Origin: Fratercula arctica
Lineage: Eukaryota > Chordata > Aves > Charadriiformes > Alcidae
Reading direction: 5' to 3'
Assembly: GCA_947846985.1 (NCBI GenBank)
Contig: CANTUZ010000004.1
Location: forward strand, 7,678,927-7,742,926
DNA length: 64,000 bases
Shown: piece by piece, positions 1-12,560 of the stretch
Numbering within the stretch: the first letter of the stretch is position 1
Layout: the number at the start of each line of letters is the position of its first letter
Position numbers and translations under genes: made by a program
The notes under the pieces: generated by a model
Database searches by the model: none
What the model was told of the DNA's origin: nothing
Seen by the model: only the letters and a program-made list of their open reading frames with translations

Positions 1-250
1 CATTTAGGTTGGAGAAGACCCTTGGGGTCATCGAGTCCAACCATCAACCCCACTCTACAGAGTTCTCCCCTACGCCATATCCCCTAACACCACATCTAAA
101 CGAGTCTTAAACACATTCAGGGATGGTGACTCCACCACCTCCCTGGGCAGCCTATTCCAGTGTCTGACCACTCTTTCTGTGAAGAAGTTTTTCCTAATGT
201 CCAGCCTACACCTACCCTGCTGCAGCTTGAAGCGAAATCATTTGCTCCCA
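1..250 (-). mobile_element. CR1 LINE 3'-end fragment, cut by window edge
   Basis: This is the 3' end of a CR1 non-LTR retrotransposon read on the complementary strand. Seen: ggttggagaagaccc followed by catcgagtccaaccatcaac, then the cagggatggtgactccacca block, the ctgggcagcctattccag block and a gaagaagtttttcctaatgt block. These are the standard order of landmarks in avian CR1 3' ends. The terminal tagaatcacagaat repeats would lie left of position 1, so the copy is cut by the window. The 5' side fades out near 246-250, so the copy is heavily 5'-truncated, as is usual for CR1. The last part corresponds to the C-terminal codons of ORF2, but no intact frame remains. It is non-functional. Confidence 0.93.
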
Positions 251-1861
251 ACCAGACGGGGAAGTACAGAAAAATAGGAAATGTATTTTAATAGGTGGTA
301 AGAACCAAAAGATACAGACAGGGCATCAAGCTCATTTTCACTTGTCCTCCTGTGTATGCACGCTTTTCTCTGCGTAATCAGCCTTTTTGTCCATCCCTGC
401 CAGCTGAACGTTGAAAAGAGTATCTAGCGCTGTACAGAACTCAGAAACTCAGGCCAGCCAATGAACGAAGTGGTTTCGCAGCCCGCAGTTTGTCCTGCCG
501 GCTGCCTGCTGTTGCCCTGCCACCCTCTGCTGTCTAACGCAAACGAAATGGCATCGTGGGTGCAGAAACGGGCACTCTGCAACAGCTCGTCCAAGCTCCT
601 GCCCTGCCAATGCAGACTCGTTCCCTACTGGCAAGCAAGCGTATTCTCCTTCTAGTCTAACCTTAAACGTATCAGGTAGTGAGGCTCGGGTGGAAGTTTG
701 TTTCACAGGATAACTGATTTCGCTGTCAGAAACAGAGCGGAGAAAACAACTCGTGGCAAATAATGTGTTCAATGAAGGAAGTTTCCTCCCTCGCTCGTGC
801 TACCCGTGGGAGAAGATCACGCGTCCCTTGGCTGCATTCAGTCTTCGGAGTGTTTTGTTTACTGGTTTGCCAACAAGCAGAGGGACGATCGTTGCAGGTG
901 CAGCCTTCCAGGGCTGCTCGGGCTGGTTATTCATAACATTTCCTTGCTGGACACAAAACTCACATTCAGCAGGAGGATCTGAGCAAACCACCGAGGCTCA
1001 TAATCTCTCAGGAAAAGAAAAAAGAGGAGGGAACAGGAGTGAACGGCCAAAGGCAGGAAGACTCTTATTGGCGAGGAGGACACACACGTGGGATACGAGC
1101 TGTTCTCCAAACGCCTCCACTGTATCTTCAACACCATGAAGACAGGTGGTTTGCTGAGGCAGCCTTGTTGACATCCAGCGACATTTCTTACTGAATCCCT
1201 GTCACTGTGAATCATCATCGCTCCTGCACTCGTTTGAGCACTGTATAGACCCCAGAACTCAATACTTCTTCACGTCTGTTTCAGACAGGGTCCCTAATTC
1301 ATGGCAGAGCTGAGAACAGACCCTGAATATGACCCTCAGCTCTTTTGGTCCATAGTATTTCTGAAAAATTTCAAAAGGACAGCGTGTCAAGGAGAAAAAA
1401 GTGAAAATTTCTGCCTACTGCGAAATTTCAGAAAAGGAAACCTTTTCGCCAACTGAATGTTGAACGTTTTAGAGCTAAACTCCAAGGAAAGTTGCACCAT
1501 GTGCCAAAGCTGTACTCTGGTTTTTGCAGAGATTAAAAGCAGTAGTTTAGTTTGCATTAGGGACTGTGTTTACGTATTCTTTTGTGAGTTATATAGCATA
1601 GAAAATGTTGCCCATTAAACAACTGTCACTGAAAGTTTGCGACTCCTCTCCAAGAACTAACATTTCTTTGCCTTGCCTCGCTGGGGAAGAGTTTATGATG
1701 TACGTGCTCCCCACACAAGCCATGGCGTTGCTCATTCCTGAGGTGAGATGCGTTATTTTTGGGCAGACGTAAGGGGGAAATGGTGGGAGACCAGCAAGGT
1801 TACCAGTACCGAGGAGCAGTGCCTTCAGATTTAGCTTGGTCTCATGAAAAGCAAAACACAC
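251..1861. other. unique non-coding sequence
   Basis: No gene, RNA or known repeat is recognised. Several 60-130 codon open frames occur on both strands, overlapping one another. None carries a recognisable domain or a credible splice context. The part between 460 and 640 is GC-moderate and gives open frames on both strands, which is expected by chance from its composition. Confidence 0.6.
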
Positions 1862-2062
1862 AGGAGAGGAAAGAAAGAAGGAACGCAGGTTTTGGCTGCA
1901 GCCAGACGAGCAGACATGGTTTATTAGCCAGTGCAGAGCCGCAATGACAGGAAGGAATAGCTGCTTCTACCAGCGGCGTGGAAAGTCCGGCAGTGTGGAG
2001 GCTCGCATTGACTGCTTTTATATTCCTTCATGGGAACAGCTACTAACTCAATCCTGCTGATT
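1862..2062 (-). mobile_element. probable retroviral-type LTR fragment
   Basis: Read on the minus strand, this stretch has the signal order of an LTR. A TATA box (aatataaaagc, from about 2026 down to 2016) is followed roughly 90 bases later by a polyadenylation signal AATAAA (complement of tttatt near 1920-1925). Behind that is a pyrimidine-rich U5-like tail (ttccttctttctttcctc). A host promoter and a poly(A) signal this close together would be unusual, so an endogenous retrovirus LTR is the simplest reading. I do not recognise the family, the TG...CA ends are not located and no internal region is seen. It is either a solo LTR remnant or chance juxtaposition. Boundaries are approximate. Confidence 0.35.
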
Positions 2063-3157
2063 GCAAAAAACAGGAATTTCATGCTTTGAAGAACTATAAT
2101 AATGCCTTTCTATGTGCTCATACTATGGAAAAAAAGGAGAGGCAAGGCCCTTGCTTTCACGTTAGAGATGAGTGCTGGGTAAAACTAGAAACGGGTTGGA
2201 TGCGGTGGAAATAATTCAGGTAATACATTTTGTTCCCATGAGGATGCCTTGTTTATAAATTGCTTCTGGATCCTGCACTCCTGTGGTGAATTATCGACTC
2301 TGCTTAGCCCCCAGAAGCATGACTGATTGGTAGGAGAAAGCTCCGCCGTGGTCTCCAGCCCTCTGCTCCTCTCTCCCATGTCCACCTCCGGTGACACAGC
2401 CCTGCCAGCTTGGGAAGGAAGCGCCAGGCACAGGCTCCGCTGTCTGGAAATGCTAAGCAGGGAGGCAGGACCTGTGGAAGGGGCTTTTGAGGGTGCTTTA
2501 GGGCTGAAGTATTTTGGGGTATTTCCACAGAGTGAAAAAAGTTGATGTTCACAACAGCAAGTGGGTACCACCAGTTTGCTGGTGGGCATCAGCTGGCTTC
2601 TCTCTCCAGCAGCTGGGGACTCCAGAATACATGGTCCTGAAACCAAAAGGGTCCCTCCACTGAAGGCGAAGGGGAAAAAAACCTCTTTGAGAAACCAGTA
2701 GTGAAGGCACAGAAGGCCTGGTTTAGTTATGTTCCCATTATTTATTATTTACAGTAGCACCCAACATGCACGTGCCTCTTCCCAGGCAGTCCTTGCTGTG
2801 TGGAGCTCATCACCAGACCGACAGATCGATACGCAGATTCTGAGAAGAGAAACTATTCCAGGGTCCCAAGCGCAAGACGGAGGTAGCTCCCCCTTGCTCA
2901 AGGACAGGGGAAACACGGAAAGTTCCCGTTCTCTGGACTGCTGTAGGAGGCTTTAAGAACCAAAAGGACAACTGCGTAGCAATGGATTTGAAAGGCAGTT
3001 TCACATCTTTTTGGTTGCTTACCTTGTATTAGAGGAAAATCAACCATTCAGAGAAGGGTTTTTGAGTAGGCACATCTTTTTATTTGCATACCCACCAGGG
3101 CCTGTGCTGGCACAACACGTCAAGTGTGCATCCCATGCCATAATTTGGTGTACAGAG

Positions 3158-3180
3158 TAAAAGAAAGAAAGAAAGAAAAA
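3158..3180. repeat. (AAAG)n microsatellite
   Basis: A short run of about five AAAG units with one or two A insertions, ending in an A tract. It is an ordinary purine microsatellite. Confidence 0.85.
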
Positions 3181-4716
3181 CATTATTCCTTCCATGACAT
3201 TTTCCCATTCTAACAGTTGCCAGACTTTCGTAATACTTTTTAATACCAGTGAAACACACTGCTTCGGATAACAAAATTAGAATGCACTTGCTCCTTTCTC
3301 TGCACGTGAAGGCCACCGTGGCCTCCGCAGGAGAAGGTACTCAACCACCGTGCAACGTTACTGCCCTGCATGGATGTCGGCAAGATGGTTATGCTGGAGC
3401 TGGAGCTCAGATGCAGTCCCAAAAGGATCTGTGGGTAAGTGCTGGCTCTTGTATCCGTACCTTTTTGCAACCTGCACAGGCGAAATCCCACTTGCGCCAT
3501 TCCTTTTAAAGCGGTGTCGTTTCTAAAATCAATTCGGAGCTATGAATTTCAATGAGAACATTGTGGCGTGTGCCAGGCAGCCAACACCTCGCCTGACTCT
3601 TCAGGGATAATTAAGCCAGTTAGCTTACCTAATGGGATGGCTGAACCCAGGGAGTTTAAAGGGTATGTTTGGATGAGCATACACAGCTTATCCCAGCTCC
3701 TGAGCCAAGAAGAAATTGCACTCCCAGTCTTGCTAGAATGATCATTTCTAGCTCCTGGGGGCTGGTCGCATTTTCTTCAGCAACCTCGTCTTTCGTCCAA
3801 CTGCCCTCTAAACAAAATCTGACTGCAAATGATTGCAGAAAGTCTAAATCTAGCCCACCTTCTGAAAATCACTAAGGCTCTACTTTGGCCTTAGCTATCT
3901 CTTTCACCACTGATCACGAACTTCTGATGGAATGCAGAGAGTTCTTCAATGTTACCTGCTGTGCTTTCTGCCCCTGCCCTGCCTTGAGGCTCAAATGTGA
4001 TTTCCACAGTAAGGGATCAAAACAATCAAGGCAATGGGAAGAAGTCATTTATTAATGGCATTTAAAAGTGAAAATAAACAAGTTCCTGAATGAAAATCAA
4101 AAGAGGGGAAAAATAACAATTTTTAATGGCAGGAAGCACACAGATGAGGGAAATAACTCTAGAGGAAGCATAAAGACATATCATTTTTAGAGAAAAGAGG
4201 AGACGCGCAATCTGCTACGTGATTTGGGGCTTTTTGTTTGAATGACGCTGAGCAACCCTTCTTTTTCAGCTGATGCCTAGGAATACAAATTGTCTACTAA
4301 ATATCTGCAGCTGCAGCCTGCTCTGCTATTGAAGCGGCTGCAGAATGTCACTGCTATTTGCTTTGTGTAGGGGAGCGGAGGGGGAAGGGTTCACAGGGAG
4401 ACAAAGACCACGGTAGCTTTGCTACGACACGTGTATTAAGCCTGTGGTTTTTAATTTCCCGCCCCCCCCCGCCCGCCCCACCTCGTTTTATCCCGCTCCT
4501 CATGCTTTGTTCCGTACGAGGATGGGAAGTGGCAGCACAAGGAGAACTGAACAGCCTGGGCTTGGTCAGACCCGTGTTCACGTTGAGATAATTATTATTT
4601 ACTCCTTGCAATATAGCAGGATCTGGGAGCCCTGGTCATGGCCCAAAGTCTTCTTTTTCAAGGGACAAATGCAGACTAAGGCAATGTAACCTTTTAAAGG
4701 ACTAAAGATTTATTGA

Positions 4717-4736
4717 TTTTTTTTTTTTTTTTTTTT
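4717..4736. repeat. poly(T) tract, 20 T
   Basis: A pure run of 20 T inside AT-rich sequence. No retroposed cDNA body is visible next to it. Confidence 0.9.
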
Positions 4737-6499
4737 AAGGATGTCTGTAGTATGCAAAGCGTAATCCATAATGCAGCAGATCACGTTATAAATAACACAG
4801 GAATGGTGTACGGCGAGCCAAACAGAATGCAAAGCGCGGCTTTATCACAAGCTGGAAAGAGTCATAGCATGCAAAAAAGACCACACTGAGCCTCAAGATA
4901 CGAAACCCATATGACCCTCTGGGATTAGCTATGACGTGCATCTTTCACCTTCAAATATCAGTGATTAGCAAGAGGAGTAAAGGAAGTCCTGGGAAGGTTA
5001 TATATTTTCGCACTGCTAAAGTTAGGGATTGCTTTAGAGTCCGTCTTATCTGTGATTCACGACTGCTGGGAAACCAAAACCTCCGTTTTTAAAAAGAGTG
5101 AGTCAATTATAATACAGTGTTAGACAACAAGACAAAGGTCAAAGAGTCACATTTTAAACATTTTAATATAGTCGTGTAAAATACAGTATCCACGTTGGGC
5201 CGCACAGAGGAATACTGTCCCTTCAGGATTGTGTGCGCCACGTGTGCGTGGAAATCTCAAAATACGTAATGTTCCTCTTCGCCTCTGAATTCCTTCACCT
5301 AACATCAGATAAAATCACCACTGTTCAGCCACGAAGTGTGTGAATCCCACTGTCTTCCCACTGCCTTCATGGGGGATGGGGGGCTTTGTTCTGTCTGATT
5401 TTGAGGGACGCTCCTGCCCATAGTACCGACTTGTCTGAATAGGTGGGTACAGAAGGCAAGGTGAATTGCTTCAGGAAACAGAGACAGAGAATCGTACAGT
5501 GCTTTAAATCATTTCAGCTACCTGCATTTATCAGAAAAAAAGTCTAAATAGCGAGCTTACTTAACTTGCGTCTCTCCAATCCAAGGCATTCCTTAGTCAC
5601 ATTTTAATATCCAGCCATTATACTATTCAGACACACTTGGAATAATTTTGGTTGTGTTTTGAATAGCTAATCAACTAAAAGACTATACCTGAGTCCTATA
5701 AATTAAACTTGGATTCATAGAAAAAATGCACCCCAGTTGCGTCATGCATGTGCCACACTTCAAATCGGGGATATTACGATTAATAACGGATCTGAATGTT
5801 AATTTGCTTTATTTTTCATGGTAAACATATTATTGAAATACAGTTAATCAAATTCACGTGACACGCTACATGTAGTAGCGCGAGTACAGACTTTTGTAAT
5901 AAAAAAGGAGAGCTGAAGTGCTATTAAGAGACAGAAATGTGCAGTTCAGTGAAAATAACTATGTTTCAGACTCTGATGCTTCGCAGCAGGAGGGGAACGG
6001 GGGTAGAGAGGAAAAAGGAGAGGAGAAAGAGGGGAAGGATTAAATCAGAGGCAAAAAAAGACATGCAAAGATGCTGAAAGGTGGGTAAATATTTCGAAAG
6101 AAAAATGCAACGGCTTTGTAAACTAGACTAGCCTTTGTCTCTTGCTGTTGAGTGTGGCACACTGAAATGAATGCCTGTTTACTGAAGTTTTTTCTGGTTT
6201 AGGTGGGTATTTGTGGCTATATTAGTAGCTTGACTGGGTCAGGGCGGTACCATAGCTGAGCATGAAGCGCGGTCACTGATACGTGCGTTCATTTCCGCTG
6301 ACAGAACAGGGCTTGACGAGTTTCACCGCATTTCTGCTCCGTCGGTTGATTAAGGCATCTTTTCAGGGGCAGTCGTCTCCAAAGTCTCCTTCAACCAGGG
6401 TTTGAGTGAGTGTGGTTTCTCCGTATGCCGCAGCACTGCAGACAGCGTGGGACTGTCCCCGTCTCACACGACAGGACTCGTCTCCATCCCTCCCCTGGC

Positions 6500-6778
6500 T
6501 GACGTCAGGACAAGAGGCAACGGGCACAAACTTGACCATAGGAAGTTCCACCTAAACATGAGGAGGAACTTCTTTACTTTGAGGGTGGCAGAGCACTGGA
6601 ACGGGCTGCCCAGAGAGGTGGTGGAGTCTCCGTCTATGGAGACGTTCCAAACCCGCCTGGACGCGTTCCTGTGCCACCTGCTCTGGGTGACCCTGCTCTG
6701 GCAGGGGGTTGGACTAGATGATCTCCAGAGGTCCCTTCCAACCCCTGCCAGTCTGTGCTTGTGTGACTCTGTGACCGG
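6500..6778 (+). mobile_element. CR1 LINE 3'-end fragment, plus orientation
   Basis: This is the only CR1 copy in the window in plus orientation. It opens with gtcaggacaagaggcaacgg, a CR1 landmark, and then encodes the C-terminal part of the ORF2 reverse transcriptase protein. Readable residues include NFFTLRVAEHWNGLPREVV and, further on, GLDDLQRSLPTP before the 3' untranslated tail. It ends in gtgtgactctgtgacc, a worn version of the CR1 terminal octamer-like repeats. The ORF2 frame is open through the copy because the fragment is short, but it lacks all catalytic parts (endonuclease and polymerase core) and is dead. The open frame continues about 100 bases upstream into flanking DNA by chance. 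Confidence 0.95.
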
Positions 6779-8471
6779 AAGGGAATAAGGCAAAGTTCTG
6801 AGAGTGCCTCTCTTTTCGAGAGAAGTTCAACAAAGACAAGGGAACCTTGGAGTGATTTACTGAAGAAAGCGCATAATAGCAGCAAGAATTACAAGTTTTC
6901 TCTGGTTTTAAACGTATTGCTGGTTTCCAGTAATATTTCTCATGGTAATATTAGGAGCAATTCTTAAGCCAGTGTAATTTGCTAAAGTGCAGCTGCGTGC
7001 TGTTTTTTCTCTCTCCTGCAGCTGAGAATTTTTTTAATATGAATAGTATTTTACCTCGCTGTAAGCCCGTGAGAACCGTAGAACCGTTCATAAGTATCGG
7101 TGACCCGATTTCTGAGAGCAGTTACTGAAATTGTGCGTAATTCGGGGTTCTGTGCCCACGTATGTCTGAAAACCACCTTCAGCCACCCAAAACTCAGGTG
7201 TGCAGCTGCAACCACCTCTGTGGGTCCTCTCTGTAACCAAATGAAAGAGTCGGGTAGCTCTGAAGACCAGCGATGTGTATAAAATACACCCATAAATGAT
7301 ACATTGAAGGTGCTTACCTCTCCCTGTGACTACAGAGAAAGCTAGGACGCGAGTGACAGAGAGCCTAGGCAGCTGACTTGCACTAAAAGTTCATTTTTTA
7401 AGTGTTTTTTAGTGTTAGAGGTAGGTGAGAAGAGCCACATCCTAATTCACCATATGTTCACCTGTTCCGAGATTGTATAAAAGGCGATCTGGCTAGAATG
7501 GCAGTTCTGCTTTCCCATCTTGTCTATGTGGAGATCTGCACTTAAACTTACCTATTTTATTACTTTTAGTGTTTTTATTTCCAATACAATCACACATGGC
7601 TTATATCAGACAGGTGCTAAGCATTTTATTAAACTGCTCTCGGAAACAGCTAAAGGTGGTGAGAGGTGACACACTGAAATTTGCTTTATTTTCCCTTAGC
7701 TAAAGGAAAGCAAAACAATTACCGCTATAACTATTGAATGTTTGAACATTAGTGTGTTCTTAAAAACATATTGTTAGTTTATGGGGTTGCTACTTATCTC
7801 AGAAAGGCAATTCTGCTGGAAATTTGGCTATTAGGAGCTGCTGAAAAGAAATTAAAAACCAGGCTGAGCATCGTCGCAAGAAAATCGTCTGAAGGGATTA
7901 ATTGATCCTACACTGGAATGTAACTCTTCAGTCAGCAGCTCTGTTTCGTGTCTTCTTCTTTAAAATTAGGAGTGAATTTCAGCCGGCAAAACGAATAGCT
8001 CACAAAGGCTGCAGCATGGCCTGCCCGGGGTTGCGGAGACCACCCCAATGTCAGGGATTAAACTTACCTCTTGCTCAGCGGAGATTTGTACGGGCTCCCG
8101 GGGTGCAGGGCCAGTGCCAGCATCTTTAGGGCAACGAGCTGCTGCTGGGACACTGGGGAATATCTGGGGCGGCTGCTGCCAGTGCGGCCTGTCAGGGAAA
8201 CAGCTCCTCTTTATTTGAAATAAACCCTCGTTGTTAAGTTCCTTCGCTGTTATATGCTTTGGTTGGAGTTAGAGGGCACTTCCCATATTTGTGTGTGCCG
8301 TTCACAGTCGTTTCATTACGTGTGGTGTCCGTAATAACCTACACACAATGCCCTCCTACAGAGCCTGGCCTTCCGTCAGATCTGCTGAATGGGGATTTCT
8401 ATTGAGCTTCACGTAACAAGTGATTCTAATTATTTTATCCCTCCTAAATAGAGATATTCACATATGAAATT
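6779..8471. other. unique non-coding sequence with one consensus TATA motif
   Basis: No gene is recognised. A consensus tataaaagg lies at 7476-7484, but no supported exon follows it. The patch at 8000-8180 is GC-richer and carries a 75-codon open frame without domains. Two AATAAA-type hexamers lie near 8215-8225 without an obvious transcript. Confidence 0.55.
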
Positions 8472-8785
8472 TCATAGAATCACAGAATCGTCTAGGTTGG
8501 AAGGGACCTTTCAGATCATCGAGTCCAACCATCAACCACCACTAAGCCATGTCCCTCAGCACCACACCTACCTGTCTTTTAAATACCTCCAGGGATGGCG
8601 ACTCCACCACTTCCCTGGGCAGCCTGTTCCAATGCTTGACAACACTTTTGGTGGGGAAATTTTTCCTGATATCCATCCTAAACCTCCCCTGGTGCAACTT
8701 GAGGCCGTTTCCTTTTGTCCTATCGCCTGTTATTTGGGAGAAGAGACCGACCCCCACTTCGCTACACCCTCCTTTCCGTTACTCT
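8472..8785 (-). mobile_element. CR1 LINE 3'-end fragment
   Basis: On the plus strand the copy starts with tcatagaatcacagaatcg, the complement of the CR1 terminal repeats, followed by ggttggaagggacc and catcgagtccaacc. On the minus strand the ORF2 C-terminus is still legible, with residues such as [19 protein letters not shown], preceded by a [24 protein letters not shown] stretch. The copy is truncated at its 5' end near 8785. Such short 3' pieces are the commonest repeat in bird genomes, and this one has no coding capacity. Confidence 0.96.
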
Positions 8786-11700
8786 AAGTAACAGCATCCT
8801 TCTGTTGCATGAAGTACTCAGATATTTTGTCTTACATCCTACAGTAACAGAATGGAACAGGTAAAATGTCTGGATCTGGCTTATGAAAAGTTTATGTCTG
8901 CACAGAAGATATTGGTAAATATGGCACTTGATGGTTTCACTTAAATAAAAAATATTTAATGTGGAATAATGAATTCTGACCCTTATATTACATTTACATT
9001 TTTAAAGTATTTATAAATCAACCAAAAAACCTTATCATGTAACTGGTCAGATAATCAAACCTATGAGAAATTGCTCAGTTTGAATGTATAAACGCCTTTG
9101 ATGTTACTAATAAATGTACCACAGCTGCTTTTCAATTAAAAATAATAGCTTTATTCAAAGAGTAACTTTCTGAAAAAAATGGATTTGCCATCAGGGAAAA
9201 AAGCATATGTTGATAAACCCTCAAAACCCTTTTTGTTCGCAGACTTTTTGACAGAGATGCTCTGGGGCTGCTGCCCACCAGACCCCACTGCTGACCCCCC
9301 CCCCCCCCCGCCTCCACTGCTGAGGTGTAAATCCATGGGTTCAATCTGCTTTTTAAAGCAGGGTTTCCTTCTCTTTGCCACTTTTTCTGCAGGTGTTTTC
9401 CCCGGGTATTATGAGAACTTCTGTTTATTTCCCTTTTGGATTTTAAACGAGCAGTTTGGAGCAGTAACCGTATTATTTCCTCCACTGATTGGCTGCACGA
9501 AGCTGTTACGGACATTTTATTCAGTAAAGGCAGCTGGCTAGGCAAAGGCAACGTTAACTACTATCATAGCTATAAAAATAAAACAGAGTTTAGGATCATA
9601 ACTGTAGCAATAACCTTGCCCTAATAGCATCAAACAAAATAGGACCCATTATGGATGATTTTTTTTATTGCCATCTGTCACAATTTCCATTTTGGATGAT
9701 TCTGGAACGGTTTCATAGTCTCTTCACACTAAACAAGCTTGGAATAAAATGCAAGTCAGAAGGAAATGAGATAGCGTTAAATCAACTTGTCCTTGTAAGT
9801 GCAAACATTGGCATCATCATCTTGATTTATTTCTTCCTATCCTGTAGGACGACGGCATATGGTCTCCATTCCAGTGAGAACGTACGAGTTGGGAAGCAGG
9901 GAACAGCATGGAGGCACAGAACGTTTCTGTTTGAGTGAATCTCCTTGAAAGTGCACTTCTTCTGAGAAGGGGTACAGAGAGTAAAGCATCTTACCTCTTT
10001 CAGTGGGAATTTCTAGAGAGTTTTGTGTTATCCTTCCTACCTCCAGTTTGTCTCATTTTCCCTATGTCCCACCAGAGAGGACCTCTCTGTGGAAATCTCT
10101 GTCCTCTGTCTTCCCTGGATGCCACTGGCTGCCTTTTCCAGGCTTTCCATAGCGAGAAGGTCCTTCAGACAGGAGGGCTCAGCAACAGGATCTCCACAAC
10201 TCATGGAAACCACTTTTAGTGTCACTGCAGCAGGGAATCTGAGATCTCCTGTGGACAACTAGGGAAGGCACTCTGACAAGCTGACTAGAGGTATCAAAAA
10301 AATTTGTGCCGGAAGAGACTTTGTCTTCTTGAGCTCTGCATTTTATACACGAGGTAGCTAGAAGGGGTGTGATAAAAAGACCTCATTACCAAACTATGAG
10401 AAACAATATTCCTTCCCTTTTAAAATGCCGATACTGTTCGTAAGAACTAGGTGAAAACCAGTGAAAGAGTCATTACAAACAGAAGTAATACGCTGAGGGA
10501 TAAGTACGATATATAGGGAAGGAGCCAGCCTAGCTTTTGCAGATGACAAGTATCTACCTGGTGTGTCCACCTGAGTTTTGGAAAGGGGAGCGGGCAACAT
10601 CACCCAGTATATTGAGATGAATGATCTGGCCAGAGTCAGAGCAAAGGGACGGCTTCCACGGCAGAAGAGGGCCTCCTGGAGGTGACACTTCTGTTGTATC
10701 CCCATCCTCTTTGTTATCTACCGCTTCGTCAGTCTTTGGGCCACCTGGAAACTTTCAAGGTTTGCTGTCCGAGTCACTGCTAAGCAGCACACAGCCAGCA
10801 TCTCTGGCCACGCTCTGGCCGCCCACTCGGAAGACCCGCAAGAAATGCTGCTGGCAGCGCGGAGTCCTCGCTTGTAGTTAAAGAGCTATGTCATACCTAT
10901 CAATACTGACCCCACTTAAGCCAAGGCCACTGGATAAATTTCTGCCACCAAATCTCTACCCATTAGGAGTATGCAGAGCTGGGAATTGTGATTTACAGCT
11001 ACGCCGGCTGAAGAGCTCCGTGTAGATGGGGTTATACTCTCTCTATATTAATCAGTTTAAGTTACTTTTGGTTTCCACCTACAGAAGAGACTACAAGCTG
11101 CTGCAGAAAGAGCGTAGCTGGGATGATCTACCTATAGATACAATCATTTATAATTTTTTATAGCATGACTATATAATTCCAGCTATGCTGGAAGGGGTTT
11201 TTTGGGTGTGTAGGTGCAGAAAGGGTGTTGCAGCAGGGGAAAACAGTCCTTCGCAATCAAAATATGAAACAAAAGGATTTTAGCATTAATATTTGCCACT
11301 GGATTAAAATGTCCTCATCTGGATAGGCCCATATTTTTTTTTTTTTTTTAATTTCTATTGAAATTATTTTAACCTTTCAAGGTTTGTTTATGAGAAATTA
11401 TTTTAAATCCAGAATTGTTTAGTTGCTGACAGAGTTATAATAAGTGTTTATTTAAAAATTCTAACATAAACTTCTAATTCATGATTCCCCTGATTCTTCT
11501 TTCCCAATGAAAAGAATTCATATATTGTAGCTTTAGAGTATTTCCGTGACTTTATTTTTTTCCTTTTCTAACAAAATCAATCTGGAATTAGAGAATTTGT
11601 TAACACCAGGACGAATTTTCAAGTGCCACTAAAAGTAGGAGTAAAACAGAGTGTTTGGGCAGAGGTTCCTGAAACAAAGGAAAGCAGCTGCTGGTCTGTC

Positions 11701-12363
11701 AGTATAAAACATCCTACAAATGCATAAATGTGTGACATATGTTCACTGGAACATTTTTGACATGATTTTGGCTCAATGTACTGTATACATCTTTCCCTAA
11801 ATACTATATATAAGCTCTTGTTTAATATTCGCAGAATTGTGTATCATTTCCCAAAAGCATAAATTAAAGAGACAATATTTCTCTGTCATTAAATGTTTAT
11901 GTCCTAAAATAAAAAAATTAAAAAAAAAAAAAATCAAGGTTAAAACTGCTTCCCAGTTGCCACACCAAAAAGAAAACATCGCAGGAAATATACATACATG
12001 TATATTTTAAAAGACAATTAACTGCTGTATGTTGCAGTGGCAGAAGTGAATTAATCACTTTTGTAGCGACTGAGACAACTTGGTGCTCAGTTTTCAGCAG
12101 TTGTAGAAGCTGAGGGAAATCTGGCTGTTATTTCTCTTAAGTGATTAATTGAGAGGCATTGCCAGCATTACATCTAGCCCACAATGCTTTCCGAAGAAGG
12201 CCTGAAATTCACTTCTTCCTGAAGCAAAACTCTGTCGTCGAATAATTTATCCCCTTCTCTCCTAGCTCCGGTTTGCCCGTTCAAAACAGTACAATGCTTT
12301 CAATAGCGAGGTGTTTCCACCTGGCATTTTACTTCTTCTTCAGAAGTTGATGGAGCCACAGCC
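8786..12363. other. unique non-coding sequence, AT-rich on the right
   Basis: No gene is recognised. It contains a C15 run (9295-9309) and a T16 run (11334-11349). The segment 11.1-12.2 kb is AT-rich and almost free of CpG. Open frames at 9.1-9.6 kb occur on both strands and owe their length to the C15/G15 run (poly-Pro or poly-Gly translations). A 12-bp inverted repeat (aattaatcactt) lies at 12049-12060 and 12139-12150. Confidence 0.6.
9295..9309. repeat. poly(C) tract, 15 C
   Basis: A pure run of 15 C followed by g and a further C-rich stretch. It inflates open frames on both strands. Confidence 0.9.
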
Positions 12364-12430
12364 AACCCCAAAGAAACCCAAAGAAATTCCCCAAAGAAAT
12401 CCCCAAAGAAACCCAAAGAAATCCCCAAAA
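12364..12430. repeat. degenerate 11-13 bp minisatellite (ccccaaagaaat type)
   Basis: About six imperfect copies of a ccccaaagaaa/t unit whose length varies between 10 and 13 bases through loss or gain of a, t or c. On the plus strand it translates to a Lys/Pro-rich string, on the minus strand to a Gly/Phe-rich one. Neither has support as protein. It ends about 130 bases left of the solo LTR. Confidence 0.85.
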
Positions 12431-12560
12431 GTCAGAGGCAGCCTGCAAGTTGCCAGTACTCCAAGGGGCAGGGTGGGACCAGGGAGGGAGAGGATGGGAA
12501 TTTGGATGGGATCCAGATATCCTGGAGCAGAGCGTGCTAGCAAAGCTTTTCCAAGGCGCC

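Larger units (their letters stand above)
2063..6499. other. unique, mostly AT-rich non-coding sequence
   Basis: No gene is recognised. Small landmarks are an AAAG tract at 3158-3180, a C-rich run at 4460-4481 and a T20 run at 4717-4736. The 4.7-5.9 kb part is strongly AT-rich with few open frames. The ORFs at 2.2-2.6 kb on both strands overlap and lack domains. Confidence 0.6.

Noticed and set aside
12049..12150. 12-bp inverted repeat aattaatcactt / aagtgattaatt with a 78-base loop
   Set aside because: AT-rich arms of this length are common by chance; no transposon ends or hairpin RNA features accompany them.
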